Assembly: GCA_014155875.1 (NCBI GenBank)
Contig: JACEFZ010011398.1
Coordinates: 26,001-90,000, forward strand
Direction: 5' to 3'
Length of the DNA stretch: 64,000 nucleotides
Origin: Cepaea nemoralis
Lineage: Eukaryota > Mollusca > Gastropoda > Stylommatophora > Helicidae
Under the pieces are notes generated by a model. It was not told the origin of the DNA, made no database searches, and was given only the letters and a program-made list of their open reading frames with translations. The position numbers and the translations under genes were made by a program. This document shows, piece after piece, positions 58,262 through 64,000 of the stretch. Each line of letters begins with the position of its first letter. The first letter of the stretch is position 1.

Positions 58262-58808
58262 TGTCTCCCTTTGTTTAATCACACATGCTGTTATAACACA
58301 GTGATCCCCAAACATATCCAACTGTGTCTCCCTTTGTTTAATCACACATGCTGTTATAACTCAGAGATCCCCAAACATCTCCAACTGTGTCTCCCTTTGT
58401 TTAATCACACATGCTGTTATAACTCAAAGATCCCCAAACATCTCCAACTGTGTCTCCCTTTGTTTAATCACACATGCTGTTATAACACAGAGATCCCCAA
58501 ACATCTCCAATTGTGTCTCCCTTTGTTTAATCACACATGCTGTTATAACTCAGAGATCCCCAAACATCTCCAATTGTGTCTCCCTTTGTTTAATCACACA
58601 TGCTGTCATAACTCAGAGATCCCCAAACATCTCCAATTGTGTCTCCCTTTGTTTAATCACACATGCTGTCATAACTCAGAGATCCCCAAACATCTCCAAC
58701 TGTGTCTAACTTAGTTTAATCACACATGTTGTCGTAACTCAGAGATCCCCAAACACCTCCAACTGTGTCTAACTTAGTTTAATCACACATGCTGTTATAA
58801 CTCAAAGA
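58262..58808. repeat. 63-bp minisatellite in the ceramidase promoter, ~8.7 copies
   Basis: The unit begins GTCTCCCTTTGTTTAATCAC and contains CAGAGATCCCCAAACATCTC. It starts ~65 bp upstream of the start codon, so it occupies the proximal promoter or 5' UTR. It continues at 59132-59243 after an insertion. Reads open as a 21-residue repeat on the plus strand because 63 is a multiple of three. Confidence 0.94.
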
Positions 58809-59131
58809 TAGAATGTCGAAATAGAATCCGGCGAGGACCGGGATTTTTTTCAGTGGACTTCTAGTAATAAAATTTCCCCTGGTCTGTCTCTGGGTAGTGA
58901 GATCTGACGCCCTTATGTATTGTTGCAGTTGGAAATCGAAAAAGAGTAGCCTAACGGGCTGCCCGGGCAAAATTTCGAGTTAAAAAATCTACCCAAAGTA
59001 GATCTACCCGGTGCTAGGGAGTTTGTGCACTGAGCTGAGTTTCTCCAGACTCAGGTTTGAGATGGGAGGAAGAACGGAGCACTTATGGGTTACACCCGTG
59101 TGCCGTGATGTTGATCTATCGACTAAACAAA
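58809..59131. mobile_element. 323-bp insertion splitting the promoter minisatellite
   Basis: Non-repeat sequence interrupts a 63-bp unit. The host sequence ATAACTCA(A/G)AGA flanks both sides (58797-58808 and 59132-59143), consistent with a 12-bp target-site duplication with one mismatch. Contents include GAGTAGCCTAACGGGCTGCC and GTAGATCTACCCGG. It is SINE-sized but has no clear tRNA head. Class unknown. Confidence 0.65.
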
Positions 59132-59243
59132 ATAACTCAGAGATCCCCAAACCTCTCCAACTGTGTCTCTCTTTGTTTAATCACACATTTTGTTATAGAT
59201 CAGAGATCCCCAAACTTCTCCAACCGTGTCTCCCTTTGTTTGA
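59132..59243. repeat. promoter minisatellite, distal part
   Basis: About 1.8 further copies of the 63-bp unit, more diverged than the proximal copies. Confidence 0.88.
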
Positions 59244-59665
59244 TCCAATTCCAATTCCAATTTTCCAAAAAAAAAAAAAAAAATGTCAAATTCGGTCTCG
59301 GTCTCGTCTAACCTGCTTCTTCAGCGCTGGTTATTGTTGAGATCCGTGGTTGTGTGGACTGTTAGTCCTTATTCCTATTGGTTTTATTGATTCCGCTCTG
59401 TTCGTGGGATAAAGTTATTTTCTTGCTGTCTTATGCTGGTCCTGATAAAGACTGGTCCTTGGTCGGGCCTACTACGTGCTGATTGTTTCTTGTGTTGTCC
59501 TCACCGGGGCTGGTCCGGGTCATGATTAGTCCTCATAAGGACTCAATGTAGGCAAAGGCAGAGAGTTCAAGTGCAGACTCAAGTTGTCCCCCCGGAGAGC
59601 TGCCCGTATTCCTTTAGGTTCGTTTTCTTGTTTTCGTCATCGGTGTATAGGTTGATGCCATCATG
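59244..59665. other. intergenic, no gene seen; A-run
   Basis: It starts with three ATTCCA repeats and an A-run of ~18 (59265-59283). The rest includes short internal echoes (CTGGTCC, ATAAGGACT). No recognisable frame. Confidence 0.45.
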
Positions 59666-60223
59666 CCTCCTGATTACGAACACAATTTTTCCGTCTCCCC
59701 ATGAGAAATAGGACATCGTGGATGCACCCTCGCTCGAAACACTGGCACCTCATTGACTATGTCATCGTCAGGAGGAGTGACAGACAAGACGTTCGAGTGA
59801 CAAAATCCATGTGTGGTGCCGAATGTTGGACAGACCATCGTCTCATTGTCTCGAAAATGAACATCCACATCAGGCCACCACGGCGTCCTCAAGGGGCGAA
59901 AATGCAAACAAAGCTAAATGTCACCCGCCTAAACAGCAAGAAAATGCAGCAGTCGTTTGAAAATATGCTGGAAGACCGCCTCAAGCCCAATGCTGAAGCT
60001 AAACAGGATACAGAAACAGAATGGAGAGCCCTAAAGGACACCATTTACAACACTGCTATGGAAATCCTGGGGCCAGCCCCCCCGAAAGCATAAAGACTGG
60101 TTTGATGAAAATTCCGAAGACGTCAACCAATTGCTGGCCGAGAAACATCTTCTCCTCAAGGCACATTTGAATGACCCAAAGTCAACATAAAAAAAAGATG
60201 CTTTCAAGAACATTTAGAGAGTA

Positions 60224-61600
60224 GTGCAGCAGAAACTTCGGCACATGCGGGACTCCTGGCTGAGCAGCAAAGCTGATGAAATTCAGGGCTTTGCTGACAG
60301 ACATGATATGAAAAACTTCTACGACTCACTGAAAGCGGTCTATGGTCCTTCATCACCAGGCATAGTTCCCCTCCTCAGTGCAGACGGGGGAACATTGGTC
60401 ACCGATAAGAAAGAAATCCTCCAACGCTGGGCAGAGCATTTCAGCAAAATCTTAAATGCAACTTCCTTCTTCGATGATGAAACCATCAACTGCCTTCCTC
60501 AAGTTCCCACCAATGAGACACTTGATGACCTGCCAACCATAGTGGAAATAAACAAAGCCATCCAGCAACTCTCCAGCGGCAAGGCACCTGGTCCTGACTC
60601 CACCCCAGCAGAGATATACAAGGCAGGTGTGCCGGTCCTAACAGAGCAGCTTCACCAAGTCTTCACAAACATATGGATGAACGAGACCATGCCACAAGAT
60701 TTTAAGGACGCGTCAATAGTCCACCTTTACAAACGTAAAGGAAACCGCCAATCCTGTGACAACCACCGAGGCATCTCCTTGCTTTCAATTGCAGGGAAGA
60801 TACTCGCCAGAATTCTTCTCAATCGCCTCACAGCCCATCTCGATCAAGGTCTTCTTCCTGAGAGTCAATGTGGCTTCAGAAAAGAACGTGGAAAGGTTGA
60901 CATGATTTTCGCTGCAAGGCAGCTGCAAGAGAAATGTCAGGAACAGAACTGCGAAATGTTCTCCACTTTCATTGACCTTACCAAGGCTTTTGATACAGTC
61001 AGCAGAGAAGGACTGTGGAAGATTATGGCAAAATATGGCTGTCCACGAAAGTTTGTCCAAATAGTGCGGCTATTTCATGACGGCATGCAGGCAAGAGTAC
61101 AGGAAAATGGTGAACTGTCTGAACCCTTTCCTGTCACCAATGGAGTGAAGCAAGGATGTGTCCTGGCACCAACACTGTTCAGCCTCATGTTTTCAGCCAT
61201 GTTGATGAATGCCTTCGAGAACGACGACATTGGAATCGATGACGAAGTGAATGCAAGAATCTCCAAGGCCAGTGCAGCCTTTGGCAGACTGTACAAGAAT
61301 GTATGGGACAGAACTGGAATAAGCCTGCAAACAAAGCTAAAAGTCTACAAAGCAGTTGTATTATCCACACTGCTATATGCTTGTGAAACCTGGACTGTTT
61401 ATCAGCGACACGCTAGGAAATTAAACCACTTCCACACAGTCTGCATAAGGAAGCTCCTGAAGATTAAATGGCAAGACAAGATTCCAGACACTGAAGTCCT
61501 AGAAAGAGCATCCATGCCCAGTATCCACACTCTACTGATGAAGAATCAGATTCGCTGGGCTGGTCACTCGACCTCGCATGCCAGATCACAGGCTCCCTAA
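60224..61600 (+). pseudogene. reverse transcriptase segment, FADD block deleted
   Basis: 458 residues: [36 protein letters not shown], motif [37 protein letters not shown]. At about 61235 the sequence jumps from NAFENDDIGI straight to DDEVNARISKASAAFG. It skips ~110 residues that hold the FADD and FTYLG motifs in the 7050-11026 element. The thumb region continues (STLLYACETWTVYQR). It cannot encode an active polymerase. Confidence 0.92.
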
Positions 61601-61988
61601 ACGAATTTTCTACAGCGAACTGCGTTGTGGTAAACGCTCCCAAGGTGGCCAGAGGAAACGTTTTAAAGACACTCTGAAAATTTCACTGAATGCTTTTGGA
61701 ATTCATCATGACACCTGGGAGGCTGCAGCCAGAGACCGAAATTCGTGGCGTGCATCATTGCACAAAGGTGCAGTCATATGTGAGGCAACCAGGACTGCAA
61801 GAGCTGTGAAGAAAAGGCAGGACAGAAAAATCACTGCAGGAAATCCTCCTCCAGAGACGTCAAGCATTCTTTGCCCACATTGTCAAAGAACATTTCGAGC
61901 CAAAATAGGCCTTATCAGCCATCTTAGAACCCACGGCTCGACACCTTCAACCCCACTGGATGAAATGAATGGTCATCATCATTTTTGA
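61578..61988 (+). pseudogene. LINE C-terminus with C2H2 finger
   Basis: Continues the element in another frame: PDHRLPKRIFYSELRCGKRS, then WEAAARDRNSWRASLHKGA, then CPHCQRTF...SHLRTH and a ~20-residue tail. In the related element the same finger ends the protein. Confidence 0.88.
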
Positions 61989-62100
61989 TGGACAAACAAC
62001 AAACAAACATGGGTTGATGCCACAACAAGACGACCCGATCTCCCTATCATCCCCGTTCAGGCGCCCTTCCGTAAGAGCCAAGCCACAATCCTGCCACTAC

Positions 62101-62150
62101 CCCCCCCCCCCCCCCACACTCAACTGTCCTTCTCAGGACAGCCAGGGCAT

Positions 62151-62233
<83 letters not shown>

Positions 62234-62260
62234 CTTATATATAAATTGCGATCTCCGTAC

Positions 62261-62302
<42 letters not shown>
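62101..62302. repeat. C-run, (TA)n and (GTCT)n simple repeats
   Basis: A ~16-base C-run at 62101, (TA)n of ~35 repeats (62153-62235, with small breaks), and (TGTC)n of ~10 repeats (62262-62302). Such tracts often vary in length and are assembly-prone. Confidence 0.95.
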
Positions 62303-62865
62303 ATGTCCGTATGTCCTTTATTTGTTCGCGAACGGCCCATCCGATTGAGATGAAATTTTCTACACGTCTTCTTTTCATTCCAGCGCAGCCCACTGTCATA
62401 TTTTTTTAGTGTGAAATCGGCTGCTTACCCAATATTATTTCATTTTTCATTTTTCATTGTAATTTCATATATCTCCGGGGACTTAACTCTGTAAAAGTTA
62501 TTTCAAGGGGAATAACTTTTCTGTATAACTTATAGTCATATTGTGGCATCGTTTTCAAAGATTTATAAACTCTTTGTCCATAGTTATGTACCGGCATATG
62601 AGTTATAATAAACAATGATACAATCTGTAAGGCATTTTCAAAGTTTTCATAAAAATAATGCACAATGCATAACATTGTAACTCATCTTTTTATGCTTAAG
62701 AAGTTACTGTAGTCATGCAGGTGATTAGAAAGAGTTTTCATTAAAAATAATGGATGGTGTGTGGAAGGACATTCTTTTAAGTTACTTTTTTTGTTGTATG
62801 AATTTAATGAGACGCTACCCGCCAGGAGCTGGGCGAAGCCACGCGGGTCAGATAGATAGACAGAC
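62240..62865. mobile_element. unclassified interspersed element
   Basis: It starts with a (TA)n/(GTCT)n leader and TTTGTTCGCGAACGG, then CCGATTGAGATGAAATTTTC. It ends with a GC-rich hairpin-like terminus (ACCCGCC...GGGCGAAGCCACGCGGGT). Similar GAAGC..GCGGGT ends are common on invertebrate interspersed repeats of uncertain class. No coding capacity seen. Confidence 0.5.
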
Positions 62866-62904
62866 CCACCTTTTCGCTGCAGTTGTCTACAGGCATATGC
62901 GTTA

Positions 62905-64000
62905 AAATCCTCCTCCTACTCCTCCCCTCCTCCTCCTCCTACCCTCCCCCTCCTCCCTCTCCCTCCTCCTCCTCCTCCTCCTCCTCTCTCCTCCTACCTC
63001 CTCCCTCTTCCTCCTACCTCCTCGCCCTCCTCCTAATCACTCCTCTTCCTTCCTCCTCCCTTCTCCTCCTCTCTCCTCCCACTCCCTCCTCCTCCCTCCT
63101 TCTAATTCTACGTCCTCCCCCTCATCCCTCCTCCTCCCTCCTCCTCCTCCCTCCTCCCCTCCTCCTCCTCCTCCTCCTCATCCTCATCCTCTCCTCCTCA
63201 TCCCTCCTCCTCCCTCTACCTCCTCCCTCCTCCTCCCTCCACATCCCTCCTCCTCCTCCCTCCTCCTCCTCCTCCCTCTACCTCCTCCCTCCTCCTCCTC
63301 TCCTCCTCTTAATCCCTCCTCCTCCCTCCTATTCCTCCCTACTCCTACTCCTCCCCTCCTCCTCCTACGTCCTCCCCCTCATCCCTCCTACTCCCTCCTC
63401 CTCCTTCTCCTCCCTTTGTCTCCCTCCTCCACCTACCTCCTCCTCCTCTTACTCCTCCTCCTCATCCCTCTCCTCCTCCCTCCTCATCCCTCCTCCTCCC
63501 TTCTCCTCCTCCCTCCTCATCCTCTCTCCTCCTCCCTCCTCCTCCCTCCTCCTCCTCCCTCACCTCCTCCCTCCTCCTCCCTCTCCTCCTCCATCCTCCT
63601 CATCCCTCCTCCTCCCTTCTCCTCCTCCTCCTCATCCTCTCTCCTCCTCCCTCTACCTCCTCCCTCCACATCCCTCCTCCTCCCTCTTCCTCCTCCCTCC
63701 TCCTCCCTCCTCCTCCTTCTCCTCCTCCTCCTTCTCCCTCCTCCTTCTCCTCTTCCTCCTCCTCCTCCTCCCTCCTCCTAATCACTCCTCTTCCTTCCTC
63801 CTCCCTTCGCATCCTACTCCCTCCTCCTCCTACGTCCTCCCCTCATCCCTCTCCTCCTCCTCCTACCTCCTCCTCCTCCTCCTCTCTCCACCTCCCTCCT
63901 CCCTCTTCCTCCTCATCCTTCCCCTCCTTCTCCTCCCTCATCCTTCTCCCTCTTCCTCCTCTTCCTCCTCCCTCCGCCTCCTCCCTCCGCCTCCTCCCTC
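62905..64000. repeat. ~1.1-kb (TCC)n-type polypyrimidine tract, runs off the window
   Basis: Almost uninterrupted C and T in CTCCTCCTCC/CTCCCTCCTC blocks with occasional A and rare G. It could adopt triplex (H-DNA) structure. Frames in it (Ser/Pro/Leu on plus; Glu/Arg/Gly on minus) are compositional artefacts. Confidence 0.95.

Larger units (their letters stand above)
59666..61990 (+). mobile_element. 5'-truncated EN/RT LINE lacking the RT active-site block
   Basis: It begins inside the endonuclease (LLITNTIF, then MRNRTSWMHPRSKHWHLIDY and ECWTDHRLIVSK) and runs through the RT to a C-terminal C2H2 finger (CPHCQRTFRAKIGLISHLRTH). It is related to, but a different subfamily from, the 7050-11026 element. 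Frameshifts lie near 59690, near 60090 and near 61575, with in-frame stops at about 60188-60215. It sits upstream of the ceramidase gene, pointing away from it. Confidence 0.9.

Noticed and set aside
58220..58714. 164-codon plus frame with Cys-rich 21-residue repeats upstream of the gene
   Set aside because: The 63-bp promoter array read in frame; no signal of selection or splice context.
63416..63812. Ser/Pro/Leu frame on plus and Glu/Arg/Gly frame on minus
   Set aside because: Translation of the polypyrimidine tract.
1..64000. A bacterial-style operon or defence system
   Set aside because: No clustered ORFs, Shine-Dalgarno sites or prokaryotic families. Intron/exon structure and LINEs show animal DNA.

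Overview
This is eukaryotic, animal-type DNA. It has short phase-consistent exons with GT/AG borders, very long introns, several non-LTR retrotransposon lineages and an extreme load of minisatellites. The retrotransposons (RTE-like or 'craniofacial-development-protein-2-like' EN+RT elements, I/Nimb-like RNase H elements, L2/CR1-like fragments) together with the gene structure suggest a lophotrochozoan, most plausibly a gastropod mollusc. I cannot name the species.

The window is dominated by one host gene on the minus strand, a neutral ceramidase (ASAH2-like). The start codon and signal peptide lie at 58197. I could place 18 exons between 58197 and 3501. Every junction keeps the reading frame, and the exons add up to about 635 codons. 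The order of family landmarks is correct: THTHSG, SWFAVH, the nucleophile motif NLGDVSPN, a PGEF/GRR motif, and EYSDYITT. The last ~60-70 residues of the family were not found and probably lie left of position 3501 or outside the window.

The introns are built almost entirely from tandem repeats and retrotransposon debris. About 30 distinct minisatellites (units 20-80 bp) cover roughly 20 kb. Many sit against an exon, and at least five have repeat units that contain a copy of the neighbouring exon's splice site plus part of that exon (exons 5, 7, 10, 11 and 13). Each such array therefore presents from a few to dozens of decoy splice sites. This is the most unusual thing in the window.

Mobile elements from left to right: an internally deleted LINE fragment (2269-2710, +); a near-complete 4 kb EN/RT element (7050-11026, -) with a perfect 13-bp target-site duplication, lying between two fragments of older LINE(s) (6341-6900 and 12130-12560); L2/CR1-like 3' fragments (18236-18815, 25425-25650); RNase H element remains (19008-19350, 30555-31990, 34748-35071); another LINE (54077-55626) with a foreign LINE fragment nested inside it; a TIR element of about 1.27 kb (56485-57751) carrying a tRNA-Asp-like sequence; a 323-bp insertion in the promoter minisatellite (58809-59131); and an EN/RT element upstream of the gene (59666-61990, +) that has lost the catalytic FADD block. 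A dispersed ~300-bp repeat occurs three times. The right end (62.9-64 kb) is a 1.1 kb polypyrimidine tract.

Beyond the ceramidase gene and the retroelement ORFs I see no other credible protein gene. The long open frames inside the tandem arrays are artefacts of repeat length and composition.
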